Positions 1-7,637 of a stretch of DNA of 44,319 bases are shown piece after piece; positions within the stretch are counted from its first letter, which is position 1; each line of letters begins with the position of its first letter. This DNA comes from an uncultured Prolixibacteraceae bacterium (GTDB lineage Bacteria > Bacteroidota > Bacteroidia > Bacteroidales > Prolixibacteraceae), in contig CAILJH010000058.1 in the NCBI GenBank assembly GCA_903834475.1, positions 1 to 44,319 of the forward strand, read 5' to 3'. The notes below the pieces were generated by a model. The model was not told the origin of the DNA. It saw nothing but the letters and a program-made list of their open reading frames with translations, and made no database searches. The position numbers were made by a program, and so were the translations under genes.

Positions 1-269
1 CCAGTGGCGACAATTGCATCAATCATGTTGCTTTTAACCATATCGACATATAGCTGCATGCAACCCGCGGCACTGGTACTTCCGGCGAGGGTCAGAATGT
101 TTGTACATTCTGTATGGTTCACCATTTTCAGCAAGATATCGGCAGCACTTGCGGTATCGCGCGAGGTGAACGACATTTTGCGCATGGAGTCAATAATTGG
201 AGTTGAATCGAATGACTTAATGTCGATGTGTTCGATGGTTTCTTTTAATAAATCCGCTTTTTTCATCAT
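1..269 (-). CDS. Deoxyhypusine synthase-like protein, N-terminal part (runs off the left edge)
   Basis: About 89 codons from the start are present; the rest lies outside the window. The reading begins MMKKADLLKETIEH and continues with a stretch containing ILTLAGSTSAAGCMQLYVD, which I recognise as the N-terminal part of the deoxyhypusine synthase (DHS) family proteins found in Bacteroidota. Bacteria lack the eIF5A substrate of true DHS, so these homologues may act on a polyamine instead, as homospermidine synthase or a similar aminobutyl transferase; which one cannot be told here. Two adjacent ATG codons (269 and 266) are possible starts. It is in the same direction as the SDR gene upstream, separated by about 230 nt. 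A plus-strand reading frame over the same bases has no recognisable product and is a shadow. Confidence 0.8.
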   Translation of the reverse strand, partial: MMKKADLLKETIEHIDIKSFDSTPIIDSMRKMSFTSRDTASAADILLKMVNHTECTNILTLAGSTSAAGCMQLYVDMVKSNMIDAIVAT

Positions 270-501
270 CTTGAATTGTATTCTTTTAAATGTGCTTGCT
301 CAAACAACTGTATTTATTTAGCTATTAGCCATATAGACTATCACTTCTTGTCAAAAAAGTGTGCGAATATAATATAAAATATTTGGTTACAACACCATTG
401 TATTCTAAAAAATAGCAGTTCTAATTGTACAATTAACGAAAAGGAAATGAATGAGCTTACGAATCTTTTTACTGAAATTTGATCTCCTGATTATCAATTC
501 C

Positions 502-1539
502 TTATTTCTTAGAAGGCAGTACCATGTCTTTCATAAAGATTGCAGCGATATTCGCAATTGACTTGTCGAGACTGGAATATTCAAACCCAATGGTGCGTGT
601 AATTTTTTCTCCGGAATACTGGTTTTTTTGATTTGAACCTGACAAGGCATCGCGGGTAATTACCGGTCGTTTACCGGTGAAGAAACTGGCTGCTTTGGCC
701 ATCCGCCATGCGATTTTCAACTTCATATCGGAAGCAAAACTCCGTGGACGGGGTTTGTTCAGGCCATCGGCTATTTTATTGAAAAAATCCTGATAACTCA
801 GGTTTCCCGCGTTCAGGATGAACCGTTGATTTTTTACCGATTGAAACTGACTGTCCTCCATCAGCATAATCATTGCTTTTACCACATCGCGCACATCGAC
901 AAAACCCGAAATCCCTTTGGTATAATATTTCAATCCTTTCCACATGGATTGAAACAGCTTCGGACTCCCGAATTCCCAGTTTCCCGGTCCCATGATGATC
1001 GACGGATTGACGATAACTGCATCCAATCCTTCTTCAATTCCGCGCCAGACTTCCATTTCAGAAAAGAATTTACTTAGCGAATAGCCCGATTTGCGTTTGG
1101 ATGGTGTCCAGTAGGTTTCTTCGTTAATTTCGCTGCCATCCTGAGTTTTGCCCAATGCCGCAATGGAACTGACGTGACAGAAGCGGCTGACTCCATTGTG
1201 AATGGCGGCATCAATCAGGTTGCCGGTGCCTTTCACGTTGTTATTAAGCATCATGTCGTGATCGTCGCCATGAAACGAAACGATGGCGGCACAATGGTAA
1301 ATGCCCGTAACGCCTTTCAATGCCTCTTCCAGACTCAGATAATCCAATATATCGCCTTCCACCCATTCAATCCGGGCGAACAATTCATCAATTTCAGTTG
1401 TGTAGTACGAAAATATTTTCCGGACCCAATCGGTATTGCTTTGCTGCCGGCGCAAGGCTTTCACTTTATGTCCCGAGTTGGTCAGCTCGTAGAGTAAATG
1501 AGCTCCAACCAGTCCGGTACCACCTGTTACTAAAATCAT
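502..1539 (-). CDS. NAD-dependent epimerase/dehydratase (extended SDR)
   Basis: This 345-residue protein is an extended short-chain dehydrogenase/reductase. The N-terminal Rossmann motif GGTGLVG is at residues 6-12, a conserved Ser pair is near 124-125, and the catalytic Tyr-x3-Lys is Y153/K157 (SGYSLSK). Overall it resembles the dihydroflavonol-4-reductase/NAD-epimerase group, which uses NAD(P)H on sugar-nucleotide, sterol or small carbonyl substrates; the substrate cannot be read from the sequence. Length is normal for the group. The ATG at 1539 is used, with no clear Shine-Dalgarno sequence. The 76-nt spacer to the upstream Nim-like gene holds two kinds of short repeat (1548-1580 and 1594-1612). 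It is probably soluble and cytoplasmic, since no signal peptide or membrane segment is seen. Confidence 0.88.
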   Translation of the reverse strand: MILVTGGTGLVGAHLLYELTNSGHKVKALRRQQSNTDWVRKIFSYYTTEIDELFARIEWVEGDILDYLSLEEALKGVTGIYHCAAIVSFHGDDHDMMLNNNVKGTGNLIDAAIHNGVSRFCHVSSIAALGKTQDGSEINEETYWTPSKRKSGYSLSKFFSEMEVWRGIEEGLDAVIVNPSIIMGPGNWEFGSPKLFQSMWKGLKYYTKGISGFVDVRDVVKAMIMLMEDSQFQSVKNQRFILNAGNLSYQDFFNKIADGLNKPRPRSFASDMKLKIAWRMAKAASFFTGKRPVITRDALSGSNQKNQYSGEKITRTIGFEYSSLDKSIANIAAIFMKDMVLPSKK

Positions 1540-1547
1540 ATTGAGTG

Positions 1548-1580
1548 AGTTATGAATTATAAGTTATGAATTATAAGTTA
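1548..1580. repeat. 14-nt tandem repeat, about 2.4 copies
   Basis: The unit AGTTATGAATTATA occurs twice in full and then as a partial AGTTA. Related AGTTATGAG-type runs appear at 26813-26835 and, on the opposite strand, at 44266-44283. It lies between the SDR start codon and the Nim-like gene's stop. Confidence 0.8.
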
Positions 1581-1593
1581 GGCGTTATTTCAA

Positions 1594-1612
1594 CTTTAGG
1601 CACTCCGAACTT
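1594..1612. repeat. Single arm of the GTGCCTAAAG interspersed repeat
   Basis: The 19-nt sequence CTTTAGGCACTCCGAACTT is the exact reverse complement of the arm at 33404-33422 and differs at one base from the arm at 33475-33493. It sits 3 nt beyond the stop codon of the Nim-like gene (1616-1618). Confidence 0.85.
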
Positions 1613-1615
1613 AAT

Positions 1616-2083
1616 TTAACGGGTTTTTGCCCCAAATTCCTTGGCAGTAAGCTTATCAATTTTCACCAAAAGAATGCCAACATTCCGGATAGCCGGTTCG
1701 TTGAATTTAAACGATAAATCGCTGTACTGGGTCATGAATTTCCGGACAATTTTCTCCTTCTCTGTTATATCATCCACCGTTTCGGCTGTGCCTTCAACCA
1801 TCACCGATCTGGATATGACCCGGTAGCTGCAACCTACCTGAATATCCTGCCAGGCCAGGTCCTCACCCAATATCCAGTTGATGCAAACTTTTGGATTTTT
1901 TTTAATCGTTTCCCACATCCGGCCCTGTTGTGCCGAATGAAGTATAACCTGGTCACCATCCATGGCGAAATTCAAGGGTAACAGGTACGGCACATTGTTG
2001 TCGGCCATGGCCACAAAACAGGTCTTGCACTGTTTCAGAATGGCATCGATTTCATTTCGGTCGTGAATAAAATGTGTTCTCAT
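1616..2083 (-). CDS. Pyridoxamine 5'-phosphate oxidase-family / Nim-like flavin-binding protein
   Basis: A 155-residue protein of the split-barrel flavin-binding fold, closest in appearance to the NimA/5-nitroimidazole-resistance-type proteins of anaerobes. The start (MRTHFIHDRNEID), the strand ending in PYLLPLNFAMDG, the segment ILHSAQQGRMWE and the conserved KNPKVCINWI are characteristic. Members bind FMN, FAD or related cofactors, but for most the reaction is unknown; only some Nim proteins have been linked to nitroimidazole resistance, so resistance should not be inferred. The ATG at 2083 is preferred over an in-frame TTG at 2104 because homologues start at about this point. It is transcribed away from the DNA glycosylase gene across a gap of about 100 nt, and the SDR gene follows it in the same direction. 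Confidence 0.82.
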   Translation of the reverse strand: MRTHFIHDRNEIDAILKQCKTCFVAMADNNVPYLLPLNFAMDGDQVILHSAQQGRMWETIKKNPKVCINWILGEDLAWQDIQVGCSYRVISRSVMVEGTAETVDDITEKEKIVRKFMTQYSDLSFKFNEPAIRNVGILLVKIDKLTAKEFGAKTR

Positions 2084-2183
2084 AAATCTTCGATTCTCAT
2101 ACAAAGAAAAGTAAAATCAGCTCAATCCTTTTTAGGCTGGAACAATTTTTTAAACTTTGAAGCTTAAACTTAAATCTTATTCG

Positions 2184-2690
2184 ATGGATCGCCGGATAAC
2201 TGCTGAATTTTTCCTTCGTGATGTACTTGAAGTTGCACCGGAACTGATTGGTAAAATTCTGGTCAGGCAGTTCGGTGATGGCCGGATGGAGAAATACCGG
2301 ATTACAGAAACTGAGGCATACCGCGGTGTTGAAGACCGGGCCTGCCATGCCAGCAAAGGTAGGACGTCTCGAACGGAAGTCATGTTTCAGGAAGGTGGGA
2401 AGGTTTACGTTTATCTGATATACGGCCAGTATTGGTTGCTCAACCTGGTTACCGGAATCGAGAATGACGCTTCGGCAGTGCTCATCCGAGGTATTGAAGG
2501 TTTCCCGGGACCCGGTCGGCTTGGTCGCGAACTTCAACTCGACCGCTCATTTTATGGCGAAAGCCTGATTCATTCTGACAGAATCTGGGTTGAAGATGCA
2601 GAGCCTGTTTCAGAAGTTCAGACATCAAAACGTATCGGAGTGGATTATTCAGGCGAATGGGCAGCGAAATTGTGGCGGTTTTATCTGTAG
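2184..2690 (+). CDS. DNA-3-methyladenine glycosylase (AAG/MPG family)
   Basis: A 168-residue base-excision-repair enzyme that removes alkylated or deaminated purines such as 3-methyladenine and hypoxanthine. Recognisable blocks are ITETEAYRG, whose Glu is the catalytic-base position in the family; DRACHASKGRTSRTEVMF; VYVYLIYGQYWLLNLVTG; the short loop RGIEGFPGPGRLGR; and the C-terminal KRIGVDYSGEWA. It is shorter than human AAG, lacking the long N-terminal extension and a loop before the GPG motif, as I recall for Bacteroidota members. The ATG at 2184 is chosen over an upstream in-frame TTG (2157), because MDRRITAEFFL aligns with the family start. It is divergent from the Nim-like gene; the DUF4258/YgiT pair follows 60 nt downstream in the same direction. 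Confidence 0.9.
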   Translation: MDRRITAEFFLRDVLEVAPELIGKILVRQFGDGRMEKYRITETEAYRGVEDRACHASKGRTSRTEVMFQEGGKVYVYLIYGQYWLLNLVTGIENDASAVLIRGIEGFPGPGRLGRELQLDRSFYGESLIHSDRIWVEDAEPVSEVQTSKRIGVDYSGEWAAKLWRFYL

Positions 2691-2750
2691 ATAAATGGAT
2701 AAAAATGTGTAGTTTTAAATTATTAATTTTACATTTTAGACTTTGAACCT

Positions 2751-3029
2751 GTGACCTATACTAAATTACATTTTAGTGGGCATGCCATCCTGCAAATGTT
2801 TAAGCGGGGCATTCGGACTGAAGAAATTGAAGCAGTTTTGGTGTCAGGCCAGGTGATAAAAGAGTACCCGGATGACAAACCATATCCAAGCTTTCTGATG
2901 CTTGGATTTTCATCCAATAGGCCATTGCATATAGTTGCATCAACTGACAAGTCAGTGAATTGTAATATCATCACAACATACGAGCCTGACGCAGCATTAT
3001 GGGATAAAAATTTTTCGATTAAAAAATAA
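2751..3029 (+). CDS. DUF4258-domain protein, putative toxin of a TA pair
   Basis: A 92-residue basic protein with a DUF4258 signature: an N-terminal SGHAILQMFKRGI helix carrying the conserved His, followed by EEIEAVLVSGQVIKEYPDD and a strand region with HIVAS. DUF4258 proteins are usually small, are often encoded next to antitoxin-like genes, and are compared with BrnT/RelE-like toxins; the biochemical activity is not established for this one. The start is GTG (2751), because the conserved N-terminal block would be lost from any later ATG. The next gene begins 5 nt after its stop, so the two are surely co-transcribed and probably translationally coupled. Confidence 0.75.
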   Translation: MTYTKLHFSGHAILQMFKRGIRTEEIEAVLVSGQVIKEYPDDKPYPSFLMLGFSSNRPLHIVASTDKSVNCNIITTYEPDAALWDKNFSIKK

Positions 3030-3034
3030 GTACT

Positions 3035-3265
3035 ATGGAATGTGTAATTTGTAAAACCGGAGCCACGCATCACGGTCATGTAACAGTAACCCTTGAACGG
3101 AATGGTTCGATCATTGCAATTAAGGAAGTTCCTGCCATGGTATGTAACAATTGCGGGGAATATTATCTGGATACCGAAACAACCAAAGAAGTTCTTGCAA
3201 AGGCAGAACAGGCAATTGAAAAAGGTGTTGAGTTTGAAGTAATCAACATGAATAAGGTTGCATGA
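3035..3265 (+). CDS. YgiT-type zinc-finger protein (MqsA N-terminal-like), putative antitoxin
   Basis: A 76-residue protein with two CxxC pairs (CVIC at residues 3-6 and CNNC near 37-40) spaced as in the YgiT/MqsA zinc-binding N-terminal domain, followed by the usual GEYYLDTETTKEVL helix. It ends before any helix-turn-helix, so unlike full-length MqsA it carries no visible DNA-binding domain. YgiT-type proteins of this length are commonly found directly after DUF4258 genes; the arrangement (toxin-like gene first, 5-nt spacing) fits an MqsRA-like order. The antitoxin role is inferred from context. The gene converges on hydF, whose stop is 16 nt away. Confidence 0.8.
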   Translation: MECVICKTGATHHGHVTVTLERNGSIIAIKEVPAMVCNNCGEYYLDTETTKEVLAKAEQAIEKGVEFEVINMNKVA

Positions 3266-3281
3266 TTTATATTTGGCAATC

Positions 3282-4526
3282 TTATCTCCAGGGTTCCATC
3301 ACCCGCTCCAACGCTGCCTGTCCCTGCATCCAAGAAAGGAAAACTCCATAGTTGGTTATTGGAACACCCACATGCCGCAAATCGCGAAGGCGTGCCTGCA
3401 GTTTCTGGTGACTGATCATGCATCCGCCGCAATGGATGATTAGCTTGTATTTTTCGAGTTCGCCGTTGCTTTGAAATTCCCTGCCAAAATTATGCTTAAC
3501 AATTACTTCCGGAAACAGTTGGTTCAACTTTCTCGGAATTTGCACAGTCCCGATATCCTCGCTGATGCGCGAATGGTTGCAGGCTTCAGCAATCAGAACC
3601 TTGTCGCCGGGCTGCAGATTATCCAACGCTTTAATCCCTTTGTAAAATTCGGAAATGCGACCTTTGCTCACATAATTGATCATCATGATCGAAAAAGTGG
3701 TCAGCATGATATCCGCAGGCGTCCATTTGGCCATGACGTCCATCGCCTGAGAGTCGGTAATAATTGCTTTTGGCCGGCGACCGAGGCTGTTCAGGAATGC
3801 ATCGAAACGATCTTTTTCAGGTTGTGGGTTTTCGCTTCGCGCGATGCCTAAATTCATCCGGTATGATACCGGGAAAGCCCAGTTTCTGGTAATGTATTCT
3901 TCGGCCATGGCTTGCGGCCGAAGGTACCGCCCCGGTGGGGTTTCTTCATCCATGGGAATGTTCAGGACGTAAAACTCATCTTTTTCGAGAAATGGGAACA
4001 ACTCCATTTTCTGAAATTTCGGATCATAGTTTGAAAGAATAAAGTTTAGAAGCGGCTGTCTAAAAGATGCATCGATTGCAGATAAGGTGATGGAAGGGAA
4101 AAATTTTAAAAGAGGAACCTGAATTTCAATTTTCTTGAAAAAACTGTCGGCGGTTGTTTCAAACAGGTTGTAAATAATCAGTATTTGTTTATCAAGTTCA
4201 CGTGCTTCCTCCAGAATGATGTTTTCAGAATCAAATTCATGCGTTGATGGGTCGACGACCAGTAAAACAAGGTCGCATTCCTTCAGAACGTTCATCACCT
4301 TTTCCCGCTTTTTTGCTCCGAGCAGGCTTCCTTCGTCCAAACCGGCCGTATCGAAAAACTTCACAGGTCCCAGTCCATGGATTTCCTGAAGGGCAATTTT
4401 CACATCGGCAGTAGTTCCGGGAGTTGAGTCGGTAATGGAAGTTTCCTGTTGGGTCAGCAAATTCATCAGGCTGCTTTTGCCTGAATTCATTTTGCCAAAA
4501 ATCCCAATATGTTCGCGTTCAGTCAT
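3282..4526 (-). CDS. hydF: [FeFe]-hydrogenase H-cluster maturation GTPase HydF
   Basis: A 414-residue GTPase and scaffold protein that carries the 2Fe subcluster made with HydE and HydG and delivers it to [FeFe]-hydrogenase. The N-terminal G domain has a P-loop, GKMNSGKSS (residues 11-19), a switch segment with PGTTAD, and DTAG (59-62). The C-terminal cluster site is complete: C316-x-H318-x46-H365-C366-x2-C369, which is the HydF pattern. The length is normal. The ATG at 4526 is preferred over an in-frame TTG at 4535. hydE, hydG and a hydrogenase gene are not in the window. The gene directly upstream (outer-membrane barrel) ends 18 nt before this start, so they probably share a transcript. Confidence 0.94.
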   Translation of the reverse strand: MTEREHIGIFGKMNSGKSSLMNLLTQQETSITDSTPGTTADVKIALQEIHGLGPVKFFDTAGLDEGSLLGAKKREKVMNVLKECDLVLLVVDPSTHEFDSENIILEEARELDKQILIIYNLFETTADSFFKKIEIQVPLLKFFPSITLSAIDASFRQPLLNFILSNYDPKFQKMELFPFLEKDEFYVLNIPMDEETPPGRYLRPQAMAEEYITRNWAFPVSYRMNLGIARSENPQPEKDRFDAFLNSLGRRPKAIITDSQAMDVMAKWTPADIMLTTFSIMMINYVSKGRISEFYKGIKALDNLQPGDKVLIAEACNHSRISEDIGTVQIPRKLNQLFPEVIVKHNFGREFQSNGELEKYKLIIHCGGCMISHQKLQARLRDLRHVGVPITNYGVFLSWMQGQAALERVMEPWR

Positions 4527-4544
4527 GGTATGCAAAATTTCATG

Positions 4545-5687
4545 TTAAAACTTCTTCAGTAGAAAATCCGAATTCAGGAGCAGAAAAAAACCATAGCTGT
4601 AAGATAAATCCGATGTCTGCAAATCGAGGTATGAATCGACCTGAAAAGCCACACGAGCTCCTTTGGTGATGTTTTTCTGCCAGAAATACTTAGCAGTCAG
4701 CATCGAGCGATCGGGCTGTGTGACGGCTGGAACATCCCAGGAAGCTGACTGGTAAAGATATCGACCCTTGGGCGCCAGAAACTGATAGGCGTTCCAGTAA
4801 CTCAAAGAAATTCGCGAATTTCTGGTTTGAGCACTTGTTTCAATCAGGAATGCGTGTCCACTGCTGAATGGAAGTGTATTGGAATCCCTGGTAACGGCAT
4901 CGTAACCCAGCCAATATCCATTCAGATTAATCGTTTTGACCTTATCTCCCATATTCATCGCCATTTCCCAACCGGCTAAAAAATTAGCGTGGGTTTGAAC
5001 ACTCGGTCTGGGTCCATTCGGGTTCGTATTGATCTCACCTCCCTGATGATACATCAAAACCTGGAGTGGCAATTTGACTGTCAGCTCAGAATTTTGGAAA
5101 GCCTTGTAATTGCTTGTGAATCCATAGGTAAACCGTTCCTGAAAAGGATCATTCTGCATGATAAACTGTTCCCAGCTAATCCAGGTTTGGGCCTGCAGTT
5201 TTTTGCCTGAATAAAGAAATTGCAGTCCGAATTCAGGCTTGTCAATATAAATTCGTTCGGGTTCGCATAGTTGTTCGATCAGTCCATGCTGATTGGTTTG
5301 GTCCAGGTTTCCGGTAATCGCCGAAAAATTTTCAGAGAAACGATACCGTGCCGAAAACCATGGAATTGCAGTGTTCAGATGATCCCGCCCGCTGTAATAA
5401 AGCATATGGGCGCCAACTTCAAGATAAAGGTCGTCAACCGGAGAATAGGTCAGTTTGGGCCTGAAATAAGCGCCTGGCAGCGTGTAGCCTTTGACCAGAC
5501 CACCCTGAAATTCGTTGTTCCAGAAGAACCCGAGACTCTCGAACCTGAAATTGAGTTCACCTGCTCTTACATCTGCTGCGTCCTTGTACGACGAAGAAAA
5601 ATTCTGAAAATTCAGAGCCGTAAGTGTTTGGCTGTCTAGTTGAAACGCAACTAAAGTCAGGCAAAATATGTAGAGAAATTTTCTCAT
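4545..5687 (-). CDS. Predicted outer-membrane beta-barrel protein of unknown function
   Basis: A 380-residue protein with a cleavable signal peptide (MRKFLYIFCLTLVAFQLDSQ, cleavage probably after about residue 20). The rest is rich in alternating aromatic and polar strands, such as LYLEVGAHMLYYSG and ARYRFSENFSAITG, and it ends in a C-terminal Phe (SDFLLKKF), as expected for an outer-membrane barrel recognised by BamA. I do not recognise the family and assign no substrate. It is 18 nt upstream of hydF on the same strand, a pairing that may be only operonic convenience. Confidence 0.7.
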   Translation of the reverse strand: MRKFLYIFCLTLVAFQLDSQTLTALNFQNFSSSYKDAADVRAGELNFRFESLGFFWNNEFQGGLVKGYTLPGAYFRPKLTYSPVDDLYLEVGAHMLYYSGRDHLNTAIPWFSARYRFSENFSAITGNLDQTNQHGLIEQLCEPERIYIDKPEFGLQFLYSGKKLQAQTWISWEQFIMQNDPFQERFTYGFTSNYKAFQNSELTVKLPLQVLMYHQGGEINTNPNGPRPSVQTHANFLAGWEMAMNMGDKVKTINLNGYWLGYDAVTRDSNTLPFSSGHAFLIETSAQTRNSRISLSYWNAYQFLAPKGRYLYQSASWDVPAVTQPDRSMLTAKYFWQKNITKGARVAFQVDSYLDLQTSDLSYSYGFFLLLNSDFLLKKF

Positions 5688-5805
5688 GTTTCAGTTTCGT
5701 TTCTGAATTTAATCTTTCCAATTCCGTCCGAAGACAAATATTTCCAGTAATTAACGAACTATCGCGGACGGTTAAAAACCTTAATGATTCAATCTACAAA
5801 TATTT

Positions 5806-5874
5806 AGCTCCTCTGGAGCTGATGGATTCTTCATCCCAGCTTTCCCCCTGCGGGACAATCAGAAGGGGGCTTTA
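5806..5874. repeat. Intergenic palindromic repeats (AGCTCC hairpin plus AAGCCCCC element)
   Basis: A small palindrome AGCTCCTCTGGAGCT (5806-5820) is followed by an element at 5838-5873. Read on the minus strand, this starts AAAGCCCCCTT and ends AGGGGGAAAGCT. A close relative on the plus strand is at about 25446-25481. On the minus strand the element begins inside the TAA stop codon of the MFS gene. It may also work as its terminator, since it can form a G/C-rich stem. Confidence 0.7.
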
Positions 5875-7311
5875 TTTTTTCGGAAGTATAAACCGGTCGT
5901 ACAAAAATAATAGAACTACAGCACTAAATGCCAGTGAGCTGAAAATAATCCAGATGGATTGCGGATGATAGCTGTTCCAGAGGAAATCGGTTAACTGCTG
6001 CTGACTGAAGTTCATTTGCCGGGCTGCTTCTTTGAAATAATCCGTTTTGGTAAATGAAGCGCCAACTTCGGGAATTGACAAACCACGTTTCAGAACTTCG
6101 GCTTTCAATAGGAAAAGTTTGTCTGCTATTTTTTCGTAAGGTGCTCCGGACAAAAATCCGGCAATCTGGTGACCCAAGGCAATTGGTAAAAACGATGATC
6201 CCATATAAAGCGCTTTTTTATCCGATGGAGCAATGCTGCCAACATATTCGGTGTATTTTGGTGAGCTGCCCATTTCGCCTAATCCAAAGATCAGTAATCC
6301 CAGCAGAATCATCCATCCATTCTGAAATGCGAACATCATCCCGAGTCCGCCAGCCAGCACGAAAATACCGCCCATCATGGCATTCAGCGGACGGAACCGC
6401 ATCACAAAAGCTGAAACTGCAATCTGGAAAACGATGATAAAAAAAGCATCCATGCTGCCCAGAGTCAAGGCAACTGTTCCTGGTGTGGAGCCAATCAATT
6501 CGGCCAGCCACGGCGAAAAGGAATGAATATCGGTGTAAAGATTTGTTGTATTGACCCAGTCAACGATAAATGTTGGGAAGGAATAATACAACTGATTAAA
6601 GGCTGCCCAAAATACCGACATGATTAGCAAAAACATGGCATAGCGCCAGTTGGTAATGGTAACAAATATATTCCTGAAGGCGAGTTCAATTGTTTTTAGC
6701 ACTCCGGAAGCCTTTTCATCGCGTGGCGGATCTTTAAAAAACAGGAAGGTAATCAACATGTTGATCATGATGGATGCGATCGACAACAGAAAAACGAAGT
6801 TCCAGCCTTTTCCCAAAACAATTCCGGCCACGAATGGTCCTATCCAGCCGCCAATATTTACCATCATGTAGAAAATGCCGAAGCCGATGGAGGAAGTTTC
6901 CGGATTGGTGGTTTTGGAAATCATGGCCGAAATGATGGGTTTAAAAAATGCTCCACCCACGCATATCCAGATAAATGAAAAGAAAACCATTCCGAAACTT
7001 TCAAAATTCTGAATCATAAAAAACCCGGAAATGTAGATCAGGAAAGCAAGGAACAATATCTTTTTGTATCCGACACGATCGGCAATAGCACCGGTAATAA
7101 TGGGCAAAAAGTAGAGCAGCATCGAGCCTGTGCCCATGATAATACCTTTTTGTTCCGGAGAAAAACCCATTGCTCCGGTTTCTTTCGAACCAACAAGGAA
7201 AAGACCGAAGCCCATATAAAATCCATACCAGGCATATCGTTCAAAGAGTTCGATCAAATTTGAAATCCAGAATATACGGGGATATTTCTTGAAAACCTGA
7301 AGTTTAGACAT
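5872..7311 (-). CDS. MFS transporter of the POT/PTR (proton-dependent oligopeptide) type
   Basis: A 479-residue polytopic membrane protein with about 12-14 hydrophobic segments. In the first helix it carries ELFERYAWYG, matching the ExxER...YYG motif of proton-coupled oligopeptide transporters, and then the MFS loop GAIADRVGYKK after helix 2. The expected role is proton-driven uptake of di/tripeptides or related small solutes; specificity cannot be assigned. The C-terminal half contains a long extracytoplasmic insertion (IADKLFLLKAEVLKRG...), seen in some Bacteroidota members. The ATG at 7311 (MSKLQVFKKYPRIFW) is preferred over a TTG at 7359, because the family starts just before this amphipathic segment. 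The repeat element touching its stop codon is the likely 3' end. Confidence 0.85.
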   Translation of the reverse strand: MSKLQVFKKYPRIFWISNLIELFERYAWYGFYMGFGLFLVGSKETGAMGFSPEQKGIIMGTGSMLLYFLPIITGAIADRVGYKKILFLAFLIYISGFFMIQNFESFGMVFFSFIWICVGGAFFKPIISAMISKTTNPETSSIGFGIFYMMVNIGGWIGPFVAGIVLGKGWNFVFLLSIASIMINMLITFLFFKDPPRDEKASGVLKTIELAFRNIFVTITNWRYAMFLLIMSVFWAAFNQLYYSFPTFIVDWVNTTNLYTDIHSFSPWLAELIGSTPGTVALTLGSMDAFFIIVFQIAVSAFVMRFRPLNAMMGGIFVLAGGLGMMFAFQNGWMILLGLLIFGLGEMGSSPKYTEYVGSIAPSDKKALYMGSSFLPIALGHQIAGFLSGAPYEKIADKLFLLKAEVLKRGLSIPEVGASFTKTDYFKEAARQMNFSQQQLTDFLWNSYHPQSIWIIFSSLAFSAVVLLFLYDRFILPKK

Positions 7312-7637
7312 GTAGATTTGCTTAAAAATAAAGGGGTGAAAAGTAGTAAAAAAAGCCAATGTCTGAATGTCTAATGATTTGAAAGAGGATGGAGGGAAAA
7401 AGACGTTTTCAGTTGCTTCAGGTTCTCTTCTTTCGTTAAATGATCACTTTAAGAATAATTAACGAAATCGACGAATAATGCAAGTCAATAAAAACAAAGC
7501 TTTTACTATTTTTGTTCTTCGTATTCAAATCAGAAGTTGTGGGATTTTCAGCGAATAAAGCCGGTATTTTGTTTTCGGTATTTACCATAGTTTTTCAGAC
7601 TTCTACTTATACAGTATTAATTAACAACACTTTATAA
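7312..7637. other. 326-nt intergenic region between divergent MFS and ctp genes
   Basis: AT-rich spacer. On the plus strand TATTTTTG at 7507-7514 matches the Bacteroidota -7 motif TAnnTTTG, but no TTG lies about 19 nt upstream, so it is only a weak promoter candidate. On the minus strand TACTTTTC, about 30 nt upstream of the MFS start, is a one-mismatch -7 candidate. No open frame, repeat or RNA is evident. Confidence 0.4.

Noticed and set aside
4-321. 105-codon frame on the plus strand at the left edge
   Set aside because: It lies antisense to a clearly recognisable deoxyhypusine synthase-like N terminus on the minus strand and has no recognisable product.
1616-2083. Nitroimidazole-resistance gene call for the Nim-like protein
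   Set aside because: The fold and motifs fit the broad PNPOx/Nim group, but resistance is shown only for certain members; a drug-resistance call would be unsupported.
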